Positions 47,333 to 59,379 of a DNA stretch of 64,000 nucleotides are shown one piece after another. Source of the stretch: Holacanthus passer (lineage: Eukaryota; Chordata; Actinopteri; Pomacanthidae). Under the pieces are notes generated by a model. That model was not told the DNA's origin and did not search any database. It was given only the letters and a program-made list of their open reading frames with translations. Position numbers and translations under genes: made by a program. The stretch spans positions 1,318,501 to 1,382,500 of the forward strand of contig JAFREQ010000065.1 of assembly GCA_025331565.1 (NCBI GenBank), written 5' to 3'. How positions within the stretch are numbered: the stretch's first letter is position 1; each line of letters begins with the position of its first letter.

Positions 47333-48400
47333 GACGACATCAAAGGCTTTTATCAGCCTTTCATCATGTGGAGGTTGGCAATTTCACAAACCAGTCAATT
47401 AGAGCTTGTTAAAGCCATCACACTGTTGCTATTCCACATCCAGCCATTTAACAGATCGCTTTATGAGCTGCCTTCTTATTCATCGGAGCTTCTGACATTA
47501 TTATTATTGCGCCATTAATAATGATCAAACCTTGAAAGTTTTTGTGCTAATGCATTCAGCGTTATCCTCGGTTCAATAATATCACCAGGGCACGTCAGAG
47601 TTAAAAAAATAAAACTGGATTCAGAATATTTTTTCCACAAACTCCTCTTTATTCCCGTGACAGGAGGATGACAGAACCCCGCATCCAGAAAACCGAGAAA
47701 TAAACAAATAAATATAAAAGCTCAGAAGAATAGATGGATAAAATGATCAAGCATTTGATTTGCATGGGATTAGTATTATCAGGGGACATCTGTCCTCCCC
47801 AAAAAACGTGGTAGATTTGCAAATTACAGGCTCGGGAAGCTCCTCGTGGGATTATATTTATCTACTCTCCATGATTCCTATAAATCACTTGATCACCTCG
47901 GGGAATATTAGCCCGCTGCGTGCACAGATTCTGCCTCCTCAAGAATTCGAGAAACTTGTTTTGATGTTTTGCAGAGTGCACTCGAGTCATATACCATTAG
48001 GAACCAGCACATGATGATTGATAGACCAAAAGAGAAGCAAACTCCATGTTTTCCTTTTTAAGGTAGAAGGATGTCTTACAATTTGAAATCAGCCATATTC
48101 TCCAAAATGAATTCCTCATCCAACCTTGTATTTCACTGCCGTCGCCCTCTCACACGGCTAATCCGAGCCGAGCTAATCTTTGAGGAATGTTAATGTGCGC
48201 TCTGCTGGTTCATCATTTCCTGGGACTTTTGTTTTATATTGGCTCCACCTTGAACTGCTTCCTTGGCCCACCGCGAGACAGGGGGGCAGATTAATGCCGC
48301 TCCTTTGAAATTCTCACTCACAAAGCAGCCGCACCAGCTCAGCCATGAAAATAAATCTCGGGTTTGCCATCTGTCGCCGCGTTGACTAATATCCAGGTCC
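47333..48400. promoter_or_regulatory. Candidate conserved noncoding block
   Basis: This is unique sequence with a perfect octamer ATTTGCAT at 47758-47765 and 'agatttgcaaattac' shortly after (near 47813). AT-rich homeodomain-type cores at 47515-47525 and 'gctaatccgagccgagctaatc' near 48159 also occur. There is no repeat similarity. This is probably several separate elements. The inference is from motifs only. Confidence 0.28.
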
Positions 48401-48696
48401 AAAATTCTAGCCTTGATTTTTACCCAAATTGAAGGGAGAAAGGAGAGAGACAGAGAGACATCAGTGAGGGCTGATATTATCCCGGCGCAACAAGCAGTGT
48501 TTTGGTTATCGAGGCCAATGTCAACATATTTGATGAGACAGGTTGCTGCCAGGTTTCAAAGAATTTTCATTGGATGCTCGTTTATTGCCAGAAAAAAAAA
48601 AAAATAGAAAACTCAAAATCAAACACTGTACGAGCACCAGTGAGGGAGAAAATTCAAGTCACCACCATCTTATATAAAGAAAGTCTAAATTTTATG
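48401..48696. other. Unique sequence, nothing recognised
   Basis: A poly(A) run lies near 48591-48604. Confidence 0.6.
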
Positions 48697-49170
48697 TGCA
48701 AACCTGATTCTAAAAAAAAGTTGGGACGCCATTTAAAACATACATAAAAACAGGATGTGATCAATTGCAAACAAACTGACAGCGGTTTTACAAAGTCTCC
48801 CTGAGTCCATGTATTAATCTCCTTTATCCAACCATGTGTTCACAAAGTGTTGAACCTCTCTCCATCCTGAGTCTTTCCAGGATGAACCTTTCATACCCAA
48901 TCATGATCCTATCACCTGTTACCAATGAACCTGTTTACCTGTGGAATGATCCAAACAGGTGTTTTTGGATCAGTCCACGACTTTCACAGTCTTTTGTTTG
49001 AAACATGTTGCTGCCATCAAATTCAGAAGAAGCAGATATTTACAAAAATCAATGATGTTGATTATCAAACATTAAATATACTGTCTTTGCACTGTTTTCA
49101 ATTGAGTATATGTCATAACGGATTAACACATTCTGATTCATTTATGTGTATTTTTGAATATGGGATGTAT
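48697..49170 (+). mobile_element. Non-autonomous DNA transposon, fish family
   Basis: The left end 'tgcaaacctgattctaaaaa' leads into 'aaagttgggacgcc' and 'aaacatacataaaaacagga', matching a widespread fish element beginning 'tacaaccccgattccaaaaaagttgggacgc'. The right part contains 'ttgctgccatcaaattcagaa', 'tttacaaaaatcaatgatgttg', 'attaaatatactgtctttgcactg' and 'ttgagtatatgtc', in family order. The right inverted repeat is reduced to 'tttgaatatgggatgta' (about 49153-49169), with the 'gtcccaactttt' part lost. No transposase is encoded. The superfamily is not assigned. Confidence 0.8.
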
Positions 49171-52100
49171 ATACTGAGCTGATTTATGATACATATTGGA
49201 ATCAAACACGTATTCCTATGAAATCAATCAGCTCCAGGCAAAGCTTGTTTTCCAGGAAAGTGTGCTCCTTGGAGACCAAAGGATATTATTAGATTCCTAT
49301 ATTTGGATGTATGTGCATTGATGATGCAAATGAATGTGCTTTGACCAGTGGGCTTTGTGACTAATGTTATTACAGTTTGGTATTTATCCTGAGAGATGTA
49401 CAGAAGGCTACTCTCCAGATGAGAAATGAAGTGTGTAAAATTCACATCCTGCATGTCAACGTATCCTGCCAGGTGTCTGCTTTACAAACATGATGAGATG
49501 CAAATGTCTCCCGCTGCAGTTGACTGTTTCTGACAGCATCAAACACGTATATAAGAAAGGTGCTCTCGGCTCCATATGTTTCAGAAGCTTTAACTAGCGG
49601 CAGGATTGTGAAGCCATCTCCTTGTTCGGCTGCTTGTTTTGGTTACTTCCAAGATGCATGATGATATTGTACTGCAGAGGGAGAGACAGTCTTTATTTCA
49701 TTGCTGTGGGTGCACATTACAGACCACTAGAAAGCCAGCTGCTGACAGTTTTATGGATCCATGCGAAGGCTCTCTGCAAACCAAGGCGAACTAAGGTTTA
49801 TTTGCCCATAGAAATGAATGGCTGTGATGCCAAAAGTCTTAAATGTGCACATTGTTTTGTCTGCAGATCCTGGGAGAGATCTTTTAGACGAGAATCTAAG
49901 AACCTGCAAACATAGTGAGAGACGCAGTGTGTGAATTTACAACCTGCATCTGTCTCGCTTTGTAGGCTGCAGTTGTTTCATCATGAATATTAAAATCTAC
50001 ACAAGCATGTTAACGTGTCATATACAATAGTAAGTGTGCTGCGTACGTGAGTGTGCATTTGTCACACTATCGAGGCCTTAAATACTAATAAATCAACTGG
50101 CATCATTTTCCAGTGAGTTCCAGTCTGTTTTAGAGGAATTAAAAGTAATTGAATGCATCACAAAAGCTTCCAATGTCACATTATTGAAATTCTTACATAC
50201 AAGAAACGTCTTCTATCAGAAAAAATTTAGATCCAGGATCAAATTTGTTGGAGTCGTGTCTGCATCAGTCACTTTTAAAACTAACCCCACCCACGCATTC
50301 AGTCTGTCTCTCTTTATATTTCAGGATTTGTCTGCAACAGCTTGTGATTCTTTAATAGTTCCTGATGCTTGTAAGTAATAAACTGCATCGAGAAAGCAAT
50401 GCTTCAGCTAAAAGTCCCCCCGAAAAACATGTTGCAAACCTAACGGCAGCACATAAAGCAGATACAGGCTCATAAATACCCAACAACGTGTCAGCATGGA
50501 CTTAAGCCACGGCACTTCAGCTTCTGTAGATTTACAAGACATTAGCGAGCATACTATGACGGTTTTAGGAATTAAATGAGTGATTAAAGAGAGTTTAGTA
50601 ATCCAAATTTCACACACATGAGTATTTCTGAAGTGATGTCTCAAAGTAGCCGGAGGGACCAGATGGTGAACACCATTTCAGTCGGTCGGGGAGGGAGAAA
50701 ATAAGCTTGCAGCAGTCCCAGTTTACTTTAATTTAATTTTGCATGTCGCGTGAATTGCCTTTAGCTCCGTATTTGAGTTTGTTAATGGAAACAGAGGACA
50801 TTTTGGCCAGTGTTTGCTCCACATCAAATGGATGAAATTACAATAAAGCACCGTGGCAGTTGGTTTTTGAGAGTGAAGCTATTGCAATTATATGTAATTA
50901 TAAAAGAGAGATGTGAGTGTGAAATTCATATCGCTTTAATAGAATGGGAAAAATAATTCAGTTTGGGAAAAAAAAATGTGTGCAAATAAGAAAAGGGCTT
51001 GTCAGCTTGTTTGCATCTTCAGATAACTTCATCACATTCCTTCTTCAAATGCTTCTTGTAAAACATGGGACTCCAGAAATTTACTGTTTACTGGTTAAAT
51101 CAAGCATAAATAAATAAATAAAATCAAACATTACTGTTTGCAGGTGTCACACACGTTTCCCAAACTTGTAATTATCTCCTGCAGAGCTGTCAGAGATGCT
51201 CAGTCGTTCAAAAGGCCGGATGTTTTCATGCAGGTGTGTTGTAGGTGTGAGCTTGAGATGCATCCTGTTAAATGGAGGAGGAGACGAAGGACACGGCAGC
51301 GAGCACGTATGATATATCGCATCTAATCTATCCACATGTAACATCGCAGGCGTGCAGGAAGTCTACATTTTAGCACCCGAGAAATCAACTTAACGGCTGT
51401 TTGAATTGATATTAACAGATGGCGGCGTTACTCATTTATTCCACTTTATTTATCTCTTTAGCAGCAAAGACAAGGGAAAGTCACTCCGGCACTTAAACCG
51501 CTCTGAATTTCAACAAGGAGGCATGTGGACACCTGTGGTTCATTGTATGTCTGAGATTTTGACATAATCAGACAAAACGATCATATTAATCTTTGCTGCC
51601 GTGCAGGGTGAGGGTTTTTTTGTGCCATTTTCCACCTGCACCTGCGACGGCTTGCTGAGTCGCAGCCTCTCCTCACGATACCATTCATCTTCCGCCGGTG
51701 TGAAGGTTAAGGACCTGCACACCTGACCACCACGTATCAGCGACTGCGGTGTAGCTCGGTGCAACTGCGTGAGGATGCGTGTCACACTCTGGCTGCACAC
51801 CGCTGCTTCTGTTGGCGGACTGAGAAAACATTTACAGTTTAAGGGCCCGCTGGGAACCTCGCTTTACAGTGCCGGCTTCATTTCCTTCTTATTTTGAATG
51901 GAACAGCAGGCTGTTGTGAATTTCCAGAGAGAGATACTCAGACGGCGAGCAAATACAATTTGTTTTGTAGAATCTGATATTTATGGATGACTGTCCACAT
52001 TGTGTTTTACAAGCGGCCGGAATGGGTTTGTGAGTTCCAACAGTATATTTTGCTGTCATTTTCACACCGATGCGAATGCGAGGATGCGTTTTGTGTTCGA

Positions 52101-53146
52101 CGTCCCGGTTTGCCCGAAGAATCCAACAACAACAGGGTGAGCTGAGCTGTTGTTTACGGTTTTCATGACACCGTCTTTTGGCTGCAAAGTGAGAAAAAGA
52201 AATGAAAATCCCATCAGAGTATCACCTCTCAGTCTGGCTCTTCTTCATGTGTTTTGATCTATAGAAGCTGCCATTTTATTAGGTACCCCGAGGTGAAAGG
52301 AATGCAAGCAGTCCTGCAATGTTTTCTATGTGAATGAAGATAAGAGTGTTCTGTCACTTCAACTGCATCTTCACCCGACTTCAAGCAGACAGGTGGGTGA
52401 GGGAGGAAGAGGGAGGCTCGGTGTTTTTTTTTACATGTGGAGAGGTGTTGATGGGGCTGTGAAGTTCACGGTGGGGGCTCTGGGGTGAGGTGAGGCGCGG
52501 TGTGAGTCCGCCGTCTTGATCGCCGAGGAGGTGTGAGAGGGAAGCAGCTGTGTAGCTGGAGGCAGGGGATGAAGCAGCTGCAGGTCCTGCGTTGAACCTA
52601 TTGAAGAACACGTTCGAGTCATTGGCTCGGCCCAGGCTTCCCTCGGCCTGATCCCCCTTCACACCACCACATGAATGAATTCATCCTCTTTCATGCTTGG
52701 ACACCTTCACCATAAAGTTTTACCCATTCTGTTCACCTCATTTAAATCAATGACACTAAATGAAGGAATAGCCTCAATTTTAATTTCTGTGTTAAACTAC
52801 CTGCAGCGTAAATCATAGTCGCAACTGTTTAAACATATATAAATATATAAAGTAGCCTAAACATCTGCGCCACCTGTCTGAACATATGAAGGAGTGTCAG
52901 ATAGTTCTGACAGCGTCTGACAGCTTAGCATGATGGTAATGAATACAGTGTCGAGTACCAGGAATTGTAGAAGAAAAAAAGTCAGGCTTTTACTAAAAGA
53001 GCGCCACGTTTCAAACGTATAGTCGCTTAGCAACAACGAGAGCCGTAACCATCGCTTCCAACATACAAGCTATTAGCATGGTGGCTAAAAAGTGGCACCC
53101 TGCAGACTCAGCTGTTCCAGGAGAGGCTGTTATAGGTCCAGGCCAC
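49171..53146. other. Unique interval with no firm gene
   Basis: A TAAA-rich tandem lies near 51106-51122. A minus-strand frame at 51537-51714 is exon-like in composition but has a weak acceptor; see findings. Frames at 52381-52662 are G/C-skewed low complexity. No known repeat was identified. Confidence 0.5.

Positions 53147-53204
<58 letters not shown>
53147..53204. repeat. (ATAG)n microsatellite
   Basis: A pure tetranucleotide array of about 14.5 units. The translated minus strand gives a repeating Leu-Ser-Ile-Tyr artefact. Confidence 0.97.
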
Positions 53205-54463
53205 TTGTTCTCTCTATTACCCTCTCCATAATCACGCTTTTCATTCAGGGCCACATTACCATGGCGCACACCCTACAGGCTGTCTGATTTCTCAAAGGGC
53301 CTTTGCATATTGAATCAAATCAAGTGAAACAGAGCCAGCACAACCTAATGGGAAAACGTCGCTCCTCCCGACAGGCAGAAAGTCGCTGTCATCATTTTAG
53401 CACATCACAGAGTTTTCTGTGTGACCACAAATTTTATTCAATCACTCGACTAAACATGTGGACAAATGTTATCGCTGATTTGAATATAAAAGCAGATGAA
53501 ATTGATTATGAGATGATATTCACAGCGGGCGTCTGAGCTCTTCTTTGTGCTCGTGGATGTTTTTTGCTTTGCTGTTGTGCAATTAATAGCAAGGATGTGA
53601 AAATGAAGGACGCGGGCTTTGCTCTACTTTCTTTAAGTGTTGTTATCTAACGACGGGTCATTTGTGTAACAAACATCTTACCCTGAGATACTGTGAAATG
53701 TCTAGTTTGTGTGTGCCCCCACTTCTCCTCGGTGATTTCCTACATTTCCCAGAATGACCTGTGACTTGATTCGGATCGACAACATGCATTTCAAGTGTCG
53801 TATGGTGGAAAGAGAAACAGCATTTTATTCACTCAGACAACGTGGAAGAGCTCTCCTGACATGTTTGCACTCATGTTAACGGACAATCCCAAACGACCCT
53901 GTTGTGTGAGATGGAAATGTAAAAACATTAAGCCCAATTATAAGGACTCAATATAAAATGTGAGATATGAAACAATTAGTCCCCTTTTACTGTGATATTT
54001 CTCACTTGCTGCTTTGAAACACAATCTGTGCTAATGCTGTTTTCCTGACAGAGAGGCAGACAACAACTGTGGCCATAATTGTTAAGCTGGAATCAAATTA
54101 ACTAAGTAATTAATCAAGTAAGTGAATTATTTGTGGGCAGAATAATAAAATTAAATCTAACGGGGAAGAGGGTGTAAAATTCTAACACTGCAATCATCAA
54201 TATGAATGAAGTTATTCAAGGTGGCTTTGAGTCTTAAAATCATAACGATCTCATTCCGTCATAACATTTTATCACTGTTTAAAAATGTAGAATTGAAGTA
54301 TAAATAAATTATTTTCTGAGATACAAGCTGTGTTTGTGCTACCAGTCCAGCTAATGGTCGAACACACAACAGACAGAAAATACAAGATTTCCAAAGACGG
54401 GCTAAAGTAATGAATACTTTCATCTACATAGCAGCACTTCAGCCGTGTCCTTTGTGTTTAGCA
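53205..54463. other. Unique sequence, nothing recognised
   Basis: AT-rich with no gene-like structure. Confidence 0.6.
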
Positions 54464-54477
54464 GTTGGCATAGCAAC
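54464..54477. promoter_or_regulatory. RFX X-box-like palindrome
   Basis: GTTGGCATAGCAAC matches the RFX X-box consensus GTTGCCATGGCAAC at 12 of 14 positions, with both GTTG and CAAC half-sites perfect. RFX factors control ciliary genes. A single site in a gene desert may be fortuitous. Confidence 0.35.
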
Positions 54478-54974
54478 AGCACAGACGTGCAAACGCTAAC
54501 TGCGACATCGTCACTTTGTTTTTGTCCAATTACTGCGGACGCCAAAGCAGCTAATAACACGTTAACAAGTTTCACCATCGCTCGTTCTGACTGCCTTTCA
54601 TGTCGCCATCTCCGAGTCACGACGCAGAATGCATTTGTCACATGAGGTGAAAATCAGCACTGAAGGAAGCCGACATCTGGCAAGCTGAACTGAAATAATG
54701 TCCTTTAGGCAGGCGCCACTGTTTCCTTTCATTTTTTATTTAATCTCTTGCGCCTCCACCTTCTTCGCTCCTTGAGGTCCAATGGGCGACATCAAATATG
54801 TGTGAGTCAGAAATCCATCACATGTCCAAACCTGCGAATGTGGTTTCATTGTGAAAAGATCTACGTGACCTCTCTGTTGTTGTCTCGTGTTGAATGTGTC
54901 AGATGTCCGTCTGAACATAGCTTTTCTAAGTCAAATATCTGAAGTGGCTTCTGTCTCTTTCCGAATTCAAACTC
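54478..54974. other. Unique sequence, nothing recognised
   Basis: Frames are open on both strands across 54420-54645, but without domains. Confidence 0.5.
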
Positions 54975-55640
54975 TTGAGAGAGGGCATTAAAAAGTTTTC
55001 TCTCTGCGTGTCCTCTCTTTCACTCTCCGGCTCGAGTTTATCCCTCGCCTCTCCGCCGCTCCCCGCTGTGTTCTTAAACATTGGCATCTGTGTCTCTGCG
55101 GCGGGGTTGGTGGATCAGCTCGGCCGCCGCGGTGGCGGTCACAGCAAAGCTGCGCGCTCCATGTCAACAAGACCTCAGCTCAGTTTCAAGGCCCCGGGCT
55201 GTCAGAGCGAAAGCCTCATCAGACCACAGTGGGACCAGAGAAAACCTCAGCAGCTCATGCAAATGCGCTCTGGTTTGGATTCCCTCGGCAGTCGTGTGGT
55301 TTGTGCACGCAAACAAAGCGATTATGACGATTCGGGATGCTCATTGCACCAGGGTGGTCCCGCAGAATTAAATCATTACGTGCCGACAAAGCGACAACAA
55401 AAGGTGGTCACTCAGATGATTTAAGGGGTGGGAGACTGTTGTGTTTAGACAACAATCAGAGAGACAGAGGGCCTGTTTGCCTTTCAGAGCCATTTACGGT
55501 GCAGACACAGCTCAGAAAAGAGCAAATCGATGCAGAGCTACTCACCGACTCCTATTACCCTAACAGGAGAATGATGATGGGGATCATCTGCTGTGCCACA
55601 CAGCTGCAGTGAGGGTCACGCCTGCAGGACGCACCGGTCA
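54975..55640. promoter_or_regulatory. CpG-rich block, candidate promoter or enhancer
   Basis: This is the most CpG-dense patch in the right half of the window ('cggccgccgcggtggcgg' at 55120-55137). It contains a perfect octamer ATGCAAAT at 55257-55264 and no repeat. Frames of 149, 96 and 91 codons overlap in different phases, so coding is unlikely. It could be a CpG-island promoter of an unannotated transcript or an enhancer. Confidence 0.3.
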
Positions 55641-56129
55641 CTCTTTTTCTCATTTTTCACTCAGGATCTGCTGTGGAAGTTGAATAACTCTCCAGTAGCA
55701 TGATGACAACTGTGGCCTGTGCTGATTTGCAAACATCAGTTGGTTTGTTGTCGGGCGTTGTTTGATTATTGAGTAGCATAATTTTGCAGCCTGACAACAA
55801 ACTCATTTCATTCTTTTTTCTCAGTTACAAATCAGTAAAACTAAACCACAAAGATGCCATAACTGCTTGAATTAGTGCTACTTAATCTTTCCATCCTTAT
55901 TTGAAATGGTTGTATTTGTTTTGGAAGGTACCGACAAATAGTGTCACCAATTCTTCTCAGTGTCATAAATCCATCAAATCAAAATGTTATGCTGCTGGAA
56001 TCAGTTCGTATTAAAATGTTATCCTCTCATATCTTGGCACATAATTTCGTTGGTTTGCCAAAATGTAAGTTTAAAGATTAAAGAAATTCTGTTCAACAAC
56101 ATTTCAACAACATTGTGCTTATAGGACTG
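55641..56129. other. Unique sequence, nothing recognised
   Basis: AT-rich. The final part may be the decayed 3' end of the antisense LINE. Confidence 0.5.
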
Positions 56130-56789
56130 TGGCATGATGCCAAGGAAGTACAGAAGCTGAACTATGATACATATACAAGATACATATACAAAAATACAAA
56201 GACATATAAAATAGTAAACACGGTTGAAGGTTAAAGTTGAATGGTGCAAATGATGTGGCAGCAGTAATTAAGTGGCAGCAGTTCAAGGTGTAATATAATG
56301 TACACATATGTGAATGTTCTTGAGTATATTGTCCTTCGAGAGTTTATTGCTCCGTGTTCAAGGCTCTGATGTGGGAAGAAGCTCTTCCTCAGGCTCTCGG
56401 TGTGTGATTTGTGGCTGTGCAGCCGCTTGCCTGATTGCAGCCACACAAACAGTCTCTTCCTGAGGTGGCGGCGGTCGTTCACTGTCCTCCCAGCTCAGCG
56501 TACACACTTCCTGTTGTATGGGCTCTGCAGGGAGGGGAGTGTATGGGCCAATTGATCGCAGGGCCGCCCCGTCCTGAGAGGAGCTGCTCCCATACCAGTT
56601 AAGCTCCCTGTCAGGACGCTCTGCACTGCAGCAGAGGAGAAGGATGGCAGGACTTTCTGAGAAACCTTGAATTTGCTCAGCTGTTTGAGGTGATACAGGT
56701 GCTGTCTTTAGTTTCCTGTCACAGCGTCGATATGTGCACTCATTGTTAAGTCCAGTATAATAAGCACACCAAGGTGCTTAAAGCTGCAC

Positions 56790-56875
56790 AGTCCACAATC
56801 AGCTCCTTGGTTTTCATGATGTTCGGAGAAAGGTGTTAAGCAGAAGGCTCAGGACACAACCTCGGGGGTCCATAA
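56790..56875 (-). pseudogene. LINE reverse transcriptase remnant without YADD
   Basis: The minus strand reads 'DPRGCVLSLLLNTFL' (family: SPQGCVLSPLLYSLY) and soon after, in another frame, 'TKELIVDC' (family: SKTKELIVDY). In intact copies the catalytic F/YADD box lies between these two. Here they are almost adjacent, so the catalytic box has been deleted. Confidence 0.75.
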
Positions 56876-57117
56876 GCTGAGGGAGAGTGGGATGGACATG
56901 TGTGTGTCCACCCTGACCACCTGAGATAAAAAACATCCAGGTACACACATGGTTGTTTAGACACAGGTTTACTGTCCAGCTCGGATAGGACACGAGTATA
57001 TTAAACACGTATGTCCCCTTGTGTGCAAATGTACTCTCTCAGGAGACAGAATGAGCGACATAAGACGGTCAGGTTTTCCAGATGAGACGAGCAGAATGAA
57101 GAGAGGGTTTGGATGAT

Positions 57118-57434
57118 TTGATTACACCACCTGTTATTCCTTATGAGACAGACTCCACCGCCTCTGGATTTACTGGACTCTGTTGTTGTGTCTTGTGAAC
57201 GTGGAGTATCGTTCAGCTGGTCGGGTTGCTCGGTCCGGCACCGAGGGGCCACGTCTCGGTCAGGTAGAAAGTGTTGCAGTCTGCAATGTAATCCTTTGCC
57301 CTGAAGTCATCCAGCTCATTCTCCAAAGACTGGAGGTTTGCAAGCAGGATACTGGGCAGATTACACCACACTTGCCCCGATACCTCTCTTTCCTCGTTGC
57401 ATCGAGGACCCAGCCTTTGCTGTTGTGTCTGCAC
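57118..57434 (-). pseudogene. LINE apurinic-type endonuclease remnant
   Basis: The 73-codon frame ending at 57213 reads LPSILLANLQSLENELDDF, then 'DCNTFYLTETWPL', matching the first two motifs of the LINE AP-endonuclease ('LLANVRSLENK.DEL', with the conserved Asn, and 'CFTETWL', with the catalytic Glu). A frameshifted continuation at 57118-57165 reads 'GGGVCLIRNNRWC' (family: GGGVC..IN..WC). The enzyme normally nicks target DNA to prime reverse transcription. Here it is truncated and frameshifted. Confidence 0.82.
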
Positions 57435-57440
57435 AACGAG

Positions 57441-58391
57441 GTAAAAGTTTTCTGGATCTAAATTCTCTTTGTTTAGTCTTCACCAAGGTCCAAAATAGTG
57501 CTGCAGCTGCAGAATAGAGGGAGTGAAAGAGTGAAATAAAATGAAAAAATAGCAAGAAGTCATTGATGTTGGTGTTGGTTGGTGTGTTGGAGCTGATGCA
57601 ATGTGAGTCTCTGGACTCTATCTTGCAATCAAGAAGTTCAGGCAAAAACAATTGTAAATTAAAATAATAATAAAAGTGACGACCACAGCTACTGCACTGC
57701 ACCTCCCATTTGCATCAATAAGACAGAAGAAACAGATTTTTTTTCTAAAGAACTGACTTTCTCTACTAATCTTATTATACACGTTTGTTGTCTTAAAAAA
57801 TCAAAAGGCAAAAAAACATATGCATGCATATGTTTGTTTCTGCAGAACACAAATAGTGTGTCTCACATACCAAACTGACATTTCCAAGTCTCCAAGGTTA
57901 TACTGAAAATAGCAATATAAGGGTCACTCAGTGAAGACAACTGTGCTAAAAGCCTGTAAACGGAGAGAGAAGCCGGCAAATGCAGCCTCAGAGGTTTAGT
58001 TTGAAGTGTACAAAGTCTAAAATGCACTTTTCAGTGTGTCATAAAGCCACTTGATTGGAGTCTCTCTTTACTGTGAGAGCAAACGTATTTGTGCCGTATT
58101 TCTTTTCCCTTTAAAAGCAAAAGGAGATGGAGAAGTAAGACAATATTAGAGAGACAGTGGCAGCGAAGCCATTAGCAAGACTGGAGACTGGAGCCCAAAC
58201 GTGTGCGGAGCAAACCGAGAGCGAACCCCTTGATTCGACAAACTGTAAACACAGCAGCTCGCGGTTTCTGTGTTGTGACATGAGATGGCATCAATCAGTA
58301 GGAGATGAATTAATAGAACAATCCCACGAAAACAAGCGCTCTCATTTAGAGCCATCCTACTGAGCTCATAGCATGCAGCACAAACAATCCT

Positions 58392-58393
<2 letters not shown>
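57441..58393. other. Unique sequence, nothing recognised
   Basis: A/T runs near 57737 and 57797. No gene was seen. Confidence 0.55.

Positions 58394-58426
<33 letters not shown>
58394..58426. repeat. (CA)n microsatellite
   Basis: A pure CA array of 33 bp followed by GCTG. Confidence 0.96.
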
Positions 58427-58430
<4 letters not shown>

Positions 58431-59379
58431 CAAACACTAATTTTCAGTGTGCCAGTGCTGTCATAGGTCCTGGGGCTAAGAAGCTTTCTGATTTACTTTG
58501 GTAATCCCAGCTGTAAGTCCCCTTATGACTGTCAGTGTGCGCTGCTAATGCTAAATAAGAGAACAGAGCGGTAAAAATGTAATTACTCTAAATCTTTATT
58601 TCGTTTGGAGGTAATTAGCAATGTAACATTACAACCTTGGGAAGATTTGTTTTCATGCCACCGATCGGAAATGAAGTAATATTTACTGTACATTTAAAGG
58701 CTTTAACTATAACTAATTACACCTGATGAGTAATTTAGTGTTTGCAGTATAAATGTTACTGCTACAGAATCTAATCGCTGTGCGACTTTTAAAAATGTGT
58801 CATGTTTTTGCCTTCAGATATGTTTACTTATTTTCATGTTCTTTATGTTTTCATGAAATCCTGATATTTCCACAAAGAACATAGGTGCTAATTGCTACTG
58901 GAAGGGAATATATTGTGTCTTATAAAGAGCTGCTTCCTCGACCCCGGGAGGGACAATCAGGCCTCGTGTGTAGGAAATTGTGATTCTAAGATGGGGTCGA
59001 GCGTAATGCACTACAGCTATGTGCTGCACAGTAGGGTGGGAAAAAAATTACTTTCATTAAGTTACACTGAAGTTCATACATCAGTGACGATAAGCTCTCC
59101 GAGGGGCCAGCCATCTCACCAACCCCGAGATTGAAGCATCCCATCTCCCACAATATGAGGAGAGAAATGAAATATTCTATTCATTTTCTGCAGACGCATA
59201 TGTGGAAGTAAATTAGATCAGAGGGTAAAGAAAAGGCAAAGTGACAGGCGAGTGCAGAAATTTCTCATCTTGTGCATCACAAGCGATGAGCACATGTGTA
59301 GTACGCTGGGACATGAACACAAGCAATGCAGGTGCTCGAACAGTCTGCTCGTCGCCGCACAGTGGAGTTTAATAATGAG
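58427..59379. other. Unique sequence, nothing recognised
   Basis: AT-rich with no gene or known repeat. Confidence 0.6.

Larger units (their letters stand above)
56130..57440 (-). mobile_element. L2-like LINE fossil, antisense
   Basis: This is a non-LTR retrotransposon remnant on the minus strand. In element order it has the endonuclease start (57434 downward), a large internal deletion, a short reverse transcriptase stretch, the C-terminal region and an AT-rich 3' region with 'gtgcaaatg'-type words (about 56245). The plus-strand text 'gatgtgggaagaagctcttcctcaggct' near 56369-56396 and 'gtccacaatcagctccttgg' near 56791-56810 matches antisense LINE sequence that I know from fish. The element is defective. 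Confidence 0.82.

Noticed and set aside
53147..53204. GATA array as a LINE 3' tail
   Set aside because: The flanking sequence lacks the CCCC/GGGG stem and AATAAAG expected beside such tails; a simple microsatellite is sufficient.
53011..53244. Protein with a Leu-Ser-Ile-Tyr repeat
   Set aside because: It is the translation of the (ATAG)n microsatellite.
54975..55612. Cluster of open frames of 149, 96 and 91 codons
   Set aside because: They overlap in different phases in CpG-rich DNA with few stop codons; no peptide has a recognisable domain.
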